A stretch of DNA of 64,000 nt from Demequina aurantiaca (GCF_000975135.1 NZ_BBRF01000001.1:221591-285590), one strand, 5' to 3'. Shown: positions 53,711-62,630, numbered from the stretch's first letter. Notes: a model not told the origin generated them from the letters alone. Numbers and translations are program-made.

Positions 53711-55033
53711 ATGAAGCTGAACCGCGGCACCAGCGTTGTCTCCGCTACGTTCCTCGCGTCCGTTTTGGCGATGTCGGCGCTACCAGCGGGCGCGGTTGCT
53801 GACGACCAAATCGGCATCTACCCCACGTGGGAAATTTCCGGCAACACTGCTAACGCAACATTTTCTGCATCGACCGCGCCTGCCCCACTCTCGGCAACCT
53901 CTGACGCGTCGCGGTTCAGCCAGGCCACGGGACGATCGGCATTCCTTGGGCCTGGGACCGCCTTTGGTACAGAGTTTGGCTCCTCGCGACAACAGCCCTA
54001 CTTAACTGTCGGCTCCGCCGCAACAGGCAACTCGACGACAACGGTGACCTTCACGGCGCCGCCAAGCCGGGAATGGGGACTCGCTCTCGCGGATGTCGAC
54101 TCGGAATGGGTGTTCGTCGAGGCGCTCGACGCCTCCGGCAACCCTCTCTCATCTCCCACCGATCTCACCGCGCTCGGATTTCAAGGTGTGGACAACTATT
54201 GCGCCACCTCCCCCAAGCCCACTTCTTGCGCATCAGGGGTGTCCTCTGATGAGCCGCGTTGGATCACGGCTCCCGAATCAATCACGTCGGCCTGCGTCGG
54301 AGTGCCCACGACGGTGAACTACGTCGGCGGCACCTTGCGAGGCAACGTTCCCGACACGTCGGGCGCCTACGGCTGGTTTAAGCCCACGGCAAATGTTGCC
54401 CAGGTGCGACTCACGTTCGGCTCCCTCTGCGGGATTCCCACTTATCAAATCTGGGTCGCGGGAAGCACGGATTCCGCTGCGATAAGTGGCACCGTTGACG
54501 TAGAGGTGGCTCCAGGGAGCGCAGCCCCGACCAGCTCCGTGCGTGCCGTCCTGCGACGCGCGAGTGGCGAACCTGTGGTCGACGCTGCCGAAGAGCCCGT
54601 TGAGTCCGTTGTCGCGTCGGACGGAAGCTACGGCTTCCGCACACCGGTAAGCGACGAGCCGCTACTCATCACCTTCGAAACTCCCGCGGGCTTCACTGCC
54701 ATCGATCCCATCACCGTGGTTCCCGACGCGCCCACTGTTTCGCTCGCGGCCGTCGTCGTGCAGTACAGCGATGGAGCATCGCCGTCGCCGAGCCCGACAC
54801 CCATTCCGAGCGTCACGGCTGTTCCACGACCCAGCGCAACAGCCGATTTGCCAGAGCCGGCTGCGACCTCAGTTGATTCGTCCCCTGCGCCCGAGCTCGC
54901 AGAAACGGGAGTCTCCAGTGGCGGCTTATGGGCAGTGGGTGCCGTGGCAGGGCTCGCAATTGCCACGGGATCCGTGATGGTATTCCGGTCGAGCACGCGC
55001 AACTCATATACAATGGCGGGGACCCGAGGTTGA
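53711..55033 (+). CDS. Cell-wall surface protein with LAETG sorting signal
   Basis: 440-residue exported protein. Signal peptide at about 1-31 (cleavage near AVADDQ). A beta-rich region (about 32-260) is followed by a Ser/Thr and SdrD/Cna-B-like module (about 260-365, ISGTVDVEVAPGSA) and a Pro/Ser linker (SPSPTPIPSV). The C-terminus has LAETG (396-400), a hydrophobic helix and a short basic tail: a sortase substrate. LAxTG is the motif known for class E sortases in actinobacteria. The ATG at 53711 is chosen over one at 53669 because it begins the signal peptide and follows TATACT. Ligand is unknown; no sortase gene is in the window. Confidence 0.8.
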   Translation: MKLNRGTSVVSATFLASVLAMSALPAGAVADDQIGIYPTWEISGNTANATFSASTAPAPLSATSDASRFSQATGRSAFLGPGTAFGTEFGSSRQQPYLTVGSAATGNSTTTVTFTAPPSREWGLALADVDSEWVFVEALDASGNPLSSPTDLTALGFQGVDNYCATSPKPTSCASGVSSDEPRWITAPESITSACVGVPTTVNYVGGTLRGNVPDTSGAYGWFKPTANVAQVRLTFGSLCGIPTYQIWVAGSTDSAAISGTVDVEVAPGSAAPTSSVRAVLRRASGEPVVDAAEEPVESVVASDGSYGFRTPVSDEPLLITFETPAGFTAIDPITVVPDAPTVSLAAVVVQYSDGASPSPSPTPIPSVTAVPRPSATADLPEPAATSVDSSPAPELAETGVSSGGLWAVGAVAGLAIATGSVMVFRSSTRNSYTMAGTRG

Positions 55034-55091
55034 CCGGTCGTCATGTGAAGCGCGGTACCGCTACAGATCAGCGATGAGCCGCTAAGAAGAT

Positions 55092-55141
55092 GATTCGCGA
55101 TCGGCTACCCGCCATGCGCGCCACAATACGCGCGCCGAATC
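55092..55141. repeat. Nested inverted repeats in DEAD-box leader
   Basis: Outer arms GATTCG (55092-55097) and CGAATC (55136-55141) enclose inner arms GCGCG (55116-55120) and CGCGC (55129-55133). The ribosome site AGGAA starts three bases after the outer arm, so folding could affect initiation. Confidence 0.35.
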
Positions 55142-55154
55142 ACTAGGAATACCC

Positions 55155-56777
55155 ATGACTGATACTCACGCGAGTATGCAAACGGCAGACCAGAGCTTTG
55201 CCGACTTCAACGTCAACCCCGCCATCGTCGAGGCCCTCGCCGACAAGGGAATCATCAACCCGTTCCCCATCCAGGCGATGACCCTTCCGGTCGCGCTGTC
55301 CGGCCACGACATCATCGGCCAGGCCAAGACCGGAACCGGTAAGACGCTGGGCTTTGGCGTCCCGTTGCTGCATCGCGCCATCTCCCCTGGCGAGGAAGGC
55401 TGGGACGAGTACGAGTCGCAGGGCAAGCCCCAGGCCCTCGTCGTCGCCCCCACCCGTGAGCTCGCCGTGCAGGTCGCCAACGACCTCGAGCAGGCATCCT
55501 CCAAGCGCTCCACGCGCATCGTGCAGATCTACGGTGGCCGTGCGTACGAGCCCCAGATCGAGGCACTCGTCCGCGGTGCCGAGGTCGTTGTCGGCACCCC
55601 CGGCCGCATGATCGACCTGCTCAACCAGGGCCACCTCGATCTGCGATTCATCAAGACCGTGGTGCTGGATGAGGCCGACGAGATGCTTGACCTGGGCTTC
55701 CTGCCCGACGTCGAGCGTCTGCTCGCCGCGACGCCCGAGTCGCGTCACTCGATGCTGTTCTCGGCCACCATGCCTGGCGCGGTTGTCGCCCTCGCACGCC
55801 GCTACATGACCCAGCCCACCCACATCCGCGCCTCCGAGCCGGACGACGGCGGCGCGACGGTCAAGGCCACCAAGCAGTTCCTCTACCGCGCCCACGCCAT
55901 GGACAAGGTGGAGGTCCTCGCTCGCATCCTGCAGTCCGAGGGCCGCGGCCGTTCCATCGTGTTCGCGCGCACCAAGCGTACCGCCGCCAAGGTGTCCGAC
56001 GAACTGCGCGACCGCGGCTTCGCGGCCGGCGCACTCCACGGCGACCTGGGCCAGGGCGCCCGCGAGCAGGCACTGCGCGCATTCCGCTCCGGCAAGATCG
56101 ACATCCTGGTAGCGACCGACGTCGCCGCCCGCGGTATTGACGTTGACGACGTGACCCACGTCGTCAACTACCAGTGCCCCGAGGATGAGAAGACATACCT
56201 GCACCGCATCGGTCGTACTGGCCGCGCAGGCAAGACCGGCACCGCCGTCACGTTCGTGGACTGGGACGACCTGCCTCGCTGGGGCATGATCGACCGCACC
56301 CTCGACCTCGGTTACCCGGACCCGCAGGAGACCTACTCCAGCTCGCCTCACCTGTATACCGACCTCGATATCCCCGAGGGCACCAAGGGCCGCCTGCCAA
56401 AGAGCCAGCAGACCCTCGATGGACTCGACGCCGAGCGCGTGGAGGACCTGGGTGAGACCGGCAAGAAGCCGTCCAGCGGTGGTCGCGACGGTGGCCGTGG
56501 TGGGCGTGACGGTGGTCGCGGAGGCCGCGATGGTGGCTCGCGTGACGGTGGCCGTGGTGGTCGCAGCCGTTCCGGCGGCAAGGGTGGCGGCAACTCAAAC
56601 GGTGGCGGTCAGAACCGCTCCGGTGGCCAGCAGCGCTCGGGCGAGGGCTCGGGAGCCTCGGCCACGGCATCGGCCGGCGAGGGCGCGCCCAAGCGCAACC
56701 GCAACCGCCGTCGTCGTCGCAGTGGCGGCTCCGGCGAGCAGGGCGGCCAGAGCGTCGCCCCCGCCGCATCGGAGTAA
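55155..56777 (+). CDS. DEAD-box RNA helicase with RGG tail
   Basis: 540-residue ATP-dependent RNA helicase (RhlE/CsdA-like). Q-motif PFPIQAMTLPVAL, motif I GTGKT (60-64), PTRELAVQV, DEAD (172-175), SAT, ARGIDVDDVTHV and HRIGRTGRAGKTG are all present; a C-terminal low-complexity region (about 435-540) contains Gly-Gly-Arg repeats and a final basic segment KRNRNRRRRR for RNA binding. Such proteins aid ribosome assembly and RNA unfolding, often in the cold. AGGAA lies before the ATG. The 120-base leader has nested inverted repeats (55092-55141). The next gene, trhO, follows after six bases. Confidence 0.95.
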   Translation: MTDTHASMQTADQSFADFNVNPAIVEALADKGIINPFPIQAMTLPVALSGHDIIGQAKTGTGKTLGFGVPLLHRAISPGEEGWDEYESQGKPQALVVAPTRELAVQVANDLEQASSKRSTRIVQIYGGRAYEPQIEALVRGAEVVVGTPGRMIDLLNQGHLDLRFIKTVVLDEADEMLDLGFLPDVERLLAATPESRHSMLFSATMPGAVVALARRYMTQPTHIRASEPDDGGATVKATKQFLYRAHAMDKVEVLARILQSEGRGRSIVFARTKRTAAKVSDELRDRGFAAGALHGDLGQGAREQALRAFRSGKIDILVATDVAARGIDVDDVTHVVNYQCPEDEKTYLHRIGRTGRAGKTGTAVTFVDWDDLPRWGMIDRTLDLGYPDPQETYSSSPHLYTDLDIPEGTKGRLPKSQQTLDGLDAERVEDLGETGKKPSSGGRDGGRGGRDGGRGGRDGGSRDGGRGGRSRSGGKGGGNSNGGGQNRSGGQQRSGEGSGASATASAGEGAPKRNRNRRRRRSGGSGEQGGQSVAPAASE

Positions 56778-56783
56778 TTCCTG

Positions 56784-57665
56784 ATGGCAGTTCCCAAGGT
56801 GCTGTTGTATTACGTCTTCACTCCGCTGAGTGACCCGGACGCCGTGCGGCTGTGGCAGCGCGACTTGTGCGAGTCACTCGGCCTCGGTGGCCGCATCATC
56901 CTGTCCAAGGACGGGATGAACGGCACCGTGGGCGGGGACATCGATGCGGTCAAGAAGTACCTGCGCAAGACCCGCGAGTACCCGGCGTTCAAGAACATGG
57001 ACGTCAAGTGGTCCGACGGCAACGGCGACGACTTCCCCCGGCTCAGCGTGCGTGTACGGGACGAGTTGGTGAGCTTTGGGGCGCCCGGGGAGCTCAAGGT
57101 TGACGCCGATGGCGTGATTGGCGGGGGTAAGCACCTGTCGCCGGCAGCGCTGCACGAGTTGGTTGCCGAACGTGAGGTTTCGTTCTTTGACGGCCGCAAT
57201 GCGGTCGAGGCGGAGATTGGGCGCTTCCGCGATGCCGTCGTGCCCGACGTGGCGACCACGCGCGATTTTGTGGCCGAGCTCGACTCCGGCAAGTACGACC
57301 ACCTCAAGGACACCCCCGTCGTCACCTACTGCACGGGCGGGATCCGCTGCGAGGTGCTCAGTTCGCTCATGATCAATCGCGGATTCTCCGAGGTCTATCA
57401 GCTGGATGGCGGCATCGCCCGCTACGGCGAGGAGTTCAAGGACTCCGGCCTATGGGAGGGGTCGCTGTACGTGTTTGACGGCCGCGAGGCAGTCACCTTC
57501 AGCGATGCTGCGGCGGTCATCTCCTCGTGCCGGTCGTGCGGGGCGCCCTCCGCCCGACTGCAGAACTGCTGCGACTCCGCGTGCCGCGAGCAGTTCGTGA
57601 TCTGTACCACGTGCGCCGCGGACCAGCACTTCTGTGCCGACCACGCGGTCGCCAGCAACGCCTGA
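56784..57665 (+). CDS. trhO: Rhodanese-like tRNA uridine hydroxylase (TrhO/UPF0176)
   Basis: 293-residue protein. N-terminal UPF0176 domain (about 1-105), rhodanese domain (about 125-220) with active Cys183 in YCTGGIRCE, and a cysteine-rich C-terminus ([26 protein letters not shown], about 248-285) typical of long forms. Characterised homologues hydroxylate U34 in tRNA. It follows the DEAD-box helicase by six bases and is probably co-transcribed; both act on RNA. Confidence 0.92.
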   Translation: MAVPKVLLYYVFTPLSDPDAVRLWQRDLCESLGLGGRIILSKDGMNGTVGGDIDAVKKYLRKTREYPAFKNMDVKWSDGNGDDFPRLSVRVRDELVSFGAPGELKVDADGVIGGGKHLSPAALHELVAEREVSFFDGRNAVEAEIGRFRDAVVPDVATTRDFVAELDSGKYDHLKDTPVVTYCTGGIRCEVLSSLMINRGFSEVYQLDGGIARYGEEFKDSGLWEGSLYVFDGREAVTFSDAAAVISSCRSCGAPSARLQNCCDSACREQFVICTTCAADQHFCADHAVASNA

Positions 57666-58026
57666 ACTCGGCACCGCGGCCAGCACTCGACTCACGAGCC
57701 AGGTCAGTCTCAGCGCCCGACTCGCCAGTCTGGCCGCTCTCAGCGCCCTGCCACTCAGTGGCCTGCTACTTGTTTGCCTTGCCACTTGCGTACCTGAGCC
57801 CCCGTTCCTGTCCCTTCGTGAAGGTAGATGCTGACCTCGTCCTTCATTTGGGGACGGAGGTACCGTCAGGAAGGAGACCTGGGGTTTCGACCTTCAGGAA
57901 GGGACGCGTGTGCGCTAGCGCCCTGGGGCGACCGATGCTCGGGCGGCCGTCAGGAAGGGACGCGTGTGCGCTAGCACCCTGGGGCGGCCGATGCTTGGGC
58001 GGACTTCACGAAGGGACGCGTGTGCG
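57666..58026. other. Intergenic region with 3'-end tandem repeats
   Basis: This 361-base gap between the trhO stop and the PHP gene stop has no gene. The first part (57670-57770) has short repeats (CTCAGCGCCC twice) and the palindromic CCTTCGTGAAGG at 57813-57824, which is inverted relative to TTCACGAAGGGA in the repeat array. The rest is the 56-base tandem array listed separately, plus one degenerate copy from about 57865. Confidence 0.7.
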
Positions 58027-58061
58027 CTAGCACCCTGGAGCGGCCGATGCTCGGGCGGACT
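57894..58061. repeat. Three 56-base tandem repeats at PHP gene 3' end
   Basis: Units are 57894-57949, 57950-58005 and 58006-58061, each beginning TCA[GC]GAAGGGACGCG and containing GTGCGCTAGC. Neighbouring units differ at three to seven positions. The last unit includes the final codons and stop of the PHP gene (58027-58061), so the other two are duplicates of that gene's 3' end lying beyond its stop. Because 56 is not a multiple of three, they cannot simply extend the protein. Confidence 0.9.
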
Positions 58062-58869
58062 TCAAGGCCGCGTAGGCCTCCGGCGTGGTCAGGTTCTCGC
58101 CCAGCCGGTTGAGCTTTCCGGTGCCGTGATAGTCGCTCGCGCCCGTGCGTACCAGCCCTAGTCGCTCGCCTATCCTCGCGAGCCGCGTGCGCTGCTCAGG
58201 TGAGTGGTCGCGGTGGTCCACCTCGAGGCCCACCAGCCCGGCCTCGGCCATCGACTCGATGACGCTAGTCGGAACCACCCTGCCCCGCGCATCGGCTCCA
58301 GGGTGGGCGAACACGGGTACGCCACCGGCCCGGCGCATCGTCCGTACTGCCGCGGTGACCTCAGGCGCGTAGTGGGGCACGTAATAGCGCGAGTGCCCGG
58401 CCAGGATTTGCTGAAAGGCAGCGTCACGGGTGGGCACCACGCCGTGGTCAACCAGCGCATCGGCGATGTGAGGGCGGCCGATGGTCGTGGCGCCTCCCGC
58501 GCGTGCGACCACCTGGTCCCACGTCACCGGGTAGTCGACGGAGATCTTGTCGACGATTTGCTGCGCACGGTTGACGCGCGCGTCGCGGGTCTTGGCCAGC
58601 ATCGCCGCAACCTCCGCGTCGGCTGGGTCGTGCCAGTAGCTCAGCAAGTGGATGCTGATGCCGCGGTGACTGCAGCTGACCTCGATGCCCGGTACGAACT
58701 CAAGCCCAAGGTCATTTGCTGCAGCGCCGGCCTCCGCCAACCCGTCCACGGTGTCGTGATCGGTGAGCGCTACGACGTCGAGTTCCGCACGCGCGGCCGC
58801 GGTCATCACTTGCGCCGGGGACTCGGTTCCATCGGAAACTACCGAGTGGGTGTGGAGGTCTATACGCAT
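58027..58869 (-). CDS. PHP-domain metal-dependent phosphoesterase
   Basis: 280-residue PHP-fold enzyme. Metal ligands are in MRIDLHTHSVVSDG, LTDHDT, FVPGIEVSC, AHPGA and SDYHG, as in nucleotide/oligonucleotide phosphatases such as YciV/RNase AM. ATG at 58869 is preceded by TAGGCT with a six-base spacer (leaderless). The last twelve codons are part of a 56-base tandem array, so its C-terminus (KSARASAAPGC) may be recently altered. Substrate is probably a nucleotide or short RNA; this is family inference. Confidence 0.9.
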   Translation of the reverse strand: MRIDLHTHSVVSDGTESPAQVMTAAARAELDVVALTDHDTVDGLAEAGAAANDLGLEFVPGIEVSCSHRGISIHLLSYWHDPADAEVAAMLAKTRDARVNRAQQIVDKISVDYPVTWDQVVARAGGATTIGRPHIADALVDHGVVPTRDAAFQQILAGHSRYYVPHYAPEVTAAVRTMRRAGGVPVFAHPGADARGRVVPTSVIESMAEAGLVGLEVDHRDHSPEQRTRLARIGERLGLVRTGASDYHGTGKLNRLGENLTTPEAYAALKSARASAAPGC

Positions 58870-58875
58870 GCGGCC

Positions 58876-58881
58876 AGCCTA
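58876..58881 (-). promoter_or_regulatory. -10 element TAGGCT for PHP gene
   Basis: Minus-strand TAGGCT with a six-base spacer to the ATG at 58869. Confidence 0.6.
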
Positions 58882-58943
58882 GGCCCGGGTGTGCGTTGGC
58901 ACACACCGGGCCAGGGCTGGCCACAGCGAGATAGTGCTTGTTG

Positions 58944-60941
58944 CTACTTTCCGCTCACGAACCGGCGGCGCGAGACGAGCACCAGGCCGAGCCCAACCAG
59001 AAGCAAGACCGCAGCGTCGGACAGGGAGCCGATCGCATCCGCCGGACCCGTTCCAGACAGTTCGGCTGACGTCGTGACAGCCGTCGCGTCGTCGTCCGAT
59101 GCAGCAACCGGGGCGGCCGCGGTCGTCACCGCCGCGGGGGCGGGCTCGCTTTCCTCGGTTGCCTCGTCGGTCTCAGCAGCGGCGTCATCTGCCTGAGCGT
59201 CGACATCGTCGGTCACTACTGGCGCCGCATCGGTGGTCTCGTCGACCACGGGTTCTTCGTCGCCAGGAACCTCGACGGGAGTCTGTGCAGCAATCTGAAT
59301 CGTGGTGGTCGAGGTGACCGACACCAAGGTGCGGCTGACAGCGGTCGCGCGCGGGTTACCCGGGCCCAAGGGAATGTAACCGCTCAGCACTACGGTGATG
59401 GTCAGCTCGCTGTCGGAAAAGAGATCAGCGGCGGGAACGGTGTAGTTCACTACGCAGTCGACCGTCGCCCCTGCAGCGACGATGCCACTGTCCGGGATGT
59501 CGCAGTCGGCCACCAGTCCCAGGGGCGCGGTAATCTCAACGGTCGCGTCACTGAGGTCGAACAGCTGCGAATTAGTGATCGAGAACGGCAGCGTGACTAC
59601 GCCTGCGTTGCGGCTGACATTCTCCGAGCCTGGAAGCAGAACCTTGGTCTGCTCCAAGACGGTGTGGAAGTCGGCCAGGTCGGCGCGACGGTCGACCACG
59701 TCCTGCTTGGCGTCGCTAAGTCCCTTGATCAGCTTGTTGAGGGCCTTCTTCTGGGCCTTCTTTGCGGCGATGTCGAGCTGGAGCTGGTCGTTCGCGCCCT
59801 GAAGCGCATTGGCCTCTGCAACGGCATCCTGCCAAACCGCGCGGGCTGACACAAAGAGTTGCCACTTGGCGGGCACCGCAAGCACCAAGGCGTCGTACTC
59901 GGCCTGGAGAGCATCAAGTGCTTCGCCCCCCGCTGCAGCCTCCTCGTAGGCCGCGTCATAGGCTCCCTTCGCGGTGTCGAAGGCGTCCTTCTTGCCTGCA
60001 ACTCCGATGAGGTCGCTGCCATACGCAAGGCCCACAAAGTAACTCCAGCGCTCGGCTTCATCGGCGGTGTCGTCTGCGTCACGGTAGGCAGCTGATGCGC
60101 TGTCGCGCTCTTGCTTGAGAGCAGCGAGGGCGTTCGCTGCGTCCACACCCGCAGCCGTGCGGCAGGAATCGACCTGGAAATAAATGCAATAGCCCGACGT
60201 CTTCCAGTTTGCAGGGGTGCCATAGTAGGCAGTTCGAGCGTCGCTGTACTCGGCCTTCTTGCCCCCGTTGCCATCGCTACCTTCGTAGATCTCGCGGAGC
60301 CGGTCCGACTCAGCGCGGAGATCCTCTGCCTTCTGCTTGGCCTCGTCATTTGCTCCAGCGAGCTCCCTGACGGTGGTCGTGTTGTCACCGTCAAAAACGA
60401 AGGCCCACAGCGTCCACTTCCCAGCGATGACGTCGTGGACGCGCGCGCTGTACGCCGCATCGGCGGCCTCATAGGCGGGCGTGACGCGTTCGAGTTCATC
60501 GCCAGCCGTCTGGTTGCGCAACTTCGCGGCTGCAAGGTCGATCTCCGCCTGTCCAAGCAGTTCCTTCGTGGCCGCCCAGTCGTTCTTCAGCGCACTCTTA
60601 GCGACCCTCTTTGCCTCGGCGTCAGCGAGGGCATCAGCAAGCGGACCTGCCTGCGCCTTCGATGCCTTGTTCAGCGCCTTCAGCTCCTTCGTGGCAGCGT
60701 CGAACTGCGCGACCAGATCACCGTGGTTGGCGTCGAATGTGTCGGCGTTGGCAATGACGCCGTCCCAGTCTTCGTCAATGAACGCCTGGTTGGCGGCGGC
60801 GGCAGAGGCCTGAGCGGCTGCGGCGATCGTGGCCGGATCCGATGGTCCAGTGGAGGCGGTGGCGGCTGGCGCAATTGCCAGTCCCGCCAGGGTCAGGGTG
60901 AGCGCGGCCGCAATGGGCGCGCGCAGGCCAAATGTTGGCAT
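58944..60941 (-). CDS. Coiled-coil surface protein with LSGTG sorting-like signal
   Basis: 665-residue exported protein. Signal peptide about 1-30 (ALTLTLAGLAIAPAATAS); a long helical, Ala/Asp/Lys-rich region (about 31-430) with heptad-like stretches; a beta-sandwich domain (about 445-560, with NSQLFDLSDATVEITAPLG); an acidic Asp/Glu/Ala linker; and a C-terminal LSGTG (628-632), hydrophobic helix and SRRRF tail. That end looks like a LAxTG-type sortase signal, though Ser replaces Ala. Four cysteines, two close together (YCIYFQVDSC), may form disulfides. ATG at 60941 follows GAGAAG. Function is unknown, perhaps a surface stalk. Confidence 0.72.
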   Translation of the reverse strand: MPTFGLRAPIAAALTLTLAGLAIAPAATASTGPSDPATIAAAAQASAAAANQAFIDEDWDGVIANADTFDANHGDLVAQFDAATKELKALNKASKAQAGPLADALADAEAKRVAKSALKNDWAATKELLGQAEIDLAAAKLRNQTAGDELERVTPAYEAADAAYSARVHDVIAGKWTLWAFVFDGDNTTTVRELAGANDEAKQKAEDLRAESDRLREIYEGSDGNGGKKAEYSDARTAYYGTPANWKTSGYCIYFQVDSCRTAAGVDAANALAALKQERDSASAAYRDADDTADEAERWSYFVGLAYGSDLIGVAGKKDAFDTAKGAYDAAYEEAAAGGEALDALQAEYDALVLAVPAKWQLFVSARAVWQDAVAEANALQGANDQLQLDIAAKKAQKKALNKLIKGLSDAKQDVVDRRADLADFHTVLEQTKVLLPGSENVSRNAGVVTLPFSITNSQLFDLSDATVEITAPLGLVADCDIPDSGIVAAGATVDCVVNYTVPAADLFSDSELTITVVLSGYIPLGPGNPRATAVSRTLVSVTSTTTIQIAAQTPVEVPGDEEPVVDETTDAAPVVTDDVDAQADDAAAETDEATEESEPAPAAVTTAAAPVAASDDDATAVTTSAELSGTGPADAIGSLSDAAVLLLVGLGLVLVSRRRFVSGK

Positions 60942-61072
60942 GCGAAGCTCTTCTCTCAGTAGAAGCAAATATGGATGGTGTTTAAAACGGGCGGATACAC
61001 ACAGCCATAAGCCCTACGTACCCTCAGCAAGACAAACGCTACAACGAGGATCCGACATTGTCACGACAAAAC

Positions 61073-61088
61073 AGTGATGAATGTCACA
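61073..61088. promoter_or_regulatory. CRP/GlxR-like site in divergent region
   Basis: AGTGATGAATGTCACA matches TGTGA-N6-TCACA with one mismatch. It sits in an AT-rich 256-base gap (60942-61197), about 132 bases before the coiled-coil gene and 110 before the aminopeptidase gene, so either or both could be regulated. Confidence 0.45.
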
Positions 61089-61197
61089 TCTACCTGGCAT
61101 ATTGTCTGATTTTGTCCAGAGTTGGGCGATTAGTCCCCGTGGCATTCTGGTGTCCTCCCACAGGTTTGCACGTCGCCGCGCATGACAAACTGGGCAC

Positions 61198-62583
61198 ATG
61201 AGCGAATCCGCCAAGACCCCCGCCAAGCGTCCGAGCGCCAACAAGGCACGCCGCGACCTGCCCTCGACGGAGGAGTTCAGCGACTTTATGGGCTCCCAGT
61301 GGGCTCCTCCCGAGGGCGCTGCCGGCAGCCGAATGGCCGCCGCACCCTACGCTGCCGCGCGCAGAGCGCGACTCAGCGACCTCTTCCCCGGCCAACGCAT
61401 CGTCTCCCCTGCTGGAGATCTCAAACCGCGGGCCAACGACACTGATTACCGCTTCCGCCCGCTGAGTGACTTCGCATATCTCACTGGCTTGGGCATCGAT
61501 CACGAGCCTGGCGCCGTCCTGGTCCTTGAGCCCACCAAGACTGGGCACGACGCGACGCTGTACCTGATCCCGCCTGCGACCGCCGAGGACGAGGGGTTTT
61601 ACGCCGATGCTCGCTCTGGCGAGTTCTGGATTGGCCGCCGGCCCAGCCTGGCCGACTTTGAGGCCATGACCGGCATCGAAACCAAGCCGCTGAAGGAACT
61701 GCCCAGCGACATCCGCCTGGCGAGCCAACCACACAAGAACGTTCAGCGTGCGTTGGCCACCTTGCGCATGGTCAAGGACGAGTACGAGATTCAGCAGATG
61801 CGCGACGCTGTCGATGCAACGATCGCCGGCTTCGAGCGCGTGGTGGGTGAACTCCCCCGCGCAGTCGCCCACAAGCGTGGCGAGCGCGTCGTGGAGGCGA
61901 CCTTTGATGGGCACGCCCGCGAGGAGGGCAACGCGGTAGGGTACGAGACCATCGCCGCCTCGGGCCCGCACGCGACCACCCTGCACTGGATCCGCAACGA
62001 CGGCCAAGTACACGAGGGCGACATCTTGCTCCTGGACGCCGGGGTCGAGGTGGAGAGTCTCTACACCGCGGACATCACGCGCTCACTACCAATTTCCGGC
62101 GAGTTCACCGACGTGCAACGGCGCGTCTACGACGTGGTCCTGGAGGCGGCCGACGCGGCCTTTGCGGTCTCACGTCCGGGAGCGACGTTCCGCCAGATCC
62201 ACAACGCAGCCATGGAGGTCATCGAAGAGCGGCTGACCGAGTGGGGCATCGTGCCGGAGTCCACCGACCCCGACGCGCGGCTATACCGACGCTGGATGGT
62301 GCACTCGACGTCGCATCACCTGGGACTCGACGTGCACGACTGCGCTCAGGCCAAGCGGGACCTCTACATGGACGGCGAGCTCGAGGTCGGAATGGTGTTC
62401 ACTATCGAGCCCGGACTGTACTTCCAGCCAGGCGACCTGGCGGTACCCGAGGAACTGCGGGGCATTGGCATTCGCATCGAGGATGACCTCTTGGTCACCG
62501 AGGACGGTATTGAGAACCTGTCGGCGGCGCTCCCGCGCGACCCTGACGCCGTGGTCAAGTGGATGGCCGGGCTCCGGCGGTAA
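61198..62583 (+). CDS. pepP: Xaa-Pro aminopeptidase (M24B)
   Basis: 461-residue metallopeptidase releasing N-terminal residues before proline. The N-terminal creatinase-like domain (about 40-210) has FRPLSDFAYLTGL; the pita-bread catalytic domain has LLLDAGVEV, ADITRSLP, HSTSHHLGLDVHD, FTIEPGLYF and IRIEDDLLVT, which contain the five Mn/Zn ligands (two Asp, His, two Glu). CAAACT six bases before the ATG suggests another leaderless start. It diverges from the coiled-coil surface protein. Confidence 0.95.
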   Translation: MSESAKTPAKRPSANKARRDLPSTEEFSDFMGSQWAPPEGAAGSRMAAAPYAAARRARLSDLFPGQRIVSPAGDLKPRANDTDYRFRPLSDFAYLTGLGIDHEPGAVLVLEPTKTGHDATLYLIPPATAEDEGFYADARSGEFWIGRRPSLADFEAMTGIETKPLKELPSDIRLASQPHKNVQRALATLRMVKDEYEIQQMRDAVDATIAGFERVVGELPRAVAHKRGERVVEATFDGHAREEGNAVGYETIAASGPHATTLHWIRNDGQVHEGDILLLDAGVEVESLYTADITRSLPISGEFTDVQRRVYDVVLEAADAAFAVSRPGATFRQIHNAAMEVIEERLTEWGIVPESTDPDARLYRRWMVHSTSHHLGLDVHDCAQAKRDLYMDGELEVGMVFTIEPGLYFQPGDLAVPEELRGIGIRIEDDLLVTEDGIENLSAALPRDPDAVVKWMAGLRR

Positions 62584-62604
62584 GGGTCGCGTGAGATGAC
62601 CGAG

Positions 62605-62630
62605 GCACCCGAAGCACGAGGCTTGGGTGC
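62605..62630 (+). terminator. Weak hairpin after pepP
   Basis: GCACCC-G-AAGC and GCTTGGGTGC pair with one bulged G and a five-base loop, 21 bases after the pepP stop. No T-run follows, so this is tentative. Confidence 0.35.

Noticed and set aside
55143-56351. 402-codon frame opposite the DEAD-box helicase
   Set aside because: Shadow of the helicase coding sequence: no ribosome site and no recognisable domain.
56472-56640. GC-rich direct repeats suggesting a CRISPR or satellite
   Set aside because: They encode the Gly-Gly-Arg tail of the DEAD-box helicase in frame; units are short and have no spacers.
57666-58061. CRISPR array
   Set aside because: Whole 56-base units repeat head to tail without variable spacers, and no cas genes are nearby.
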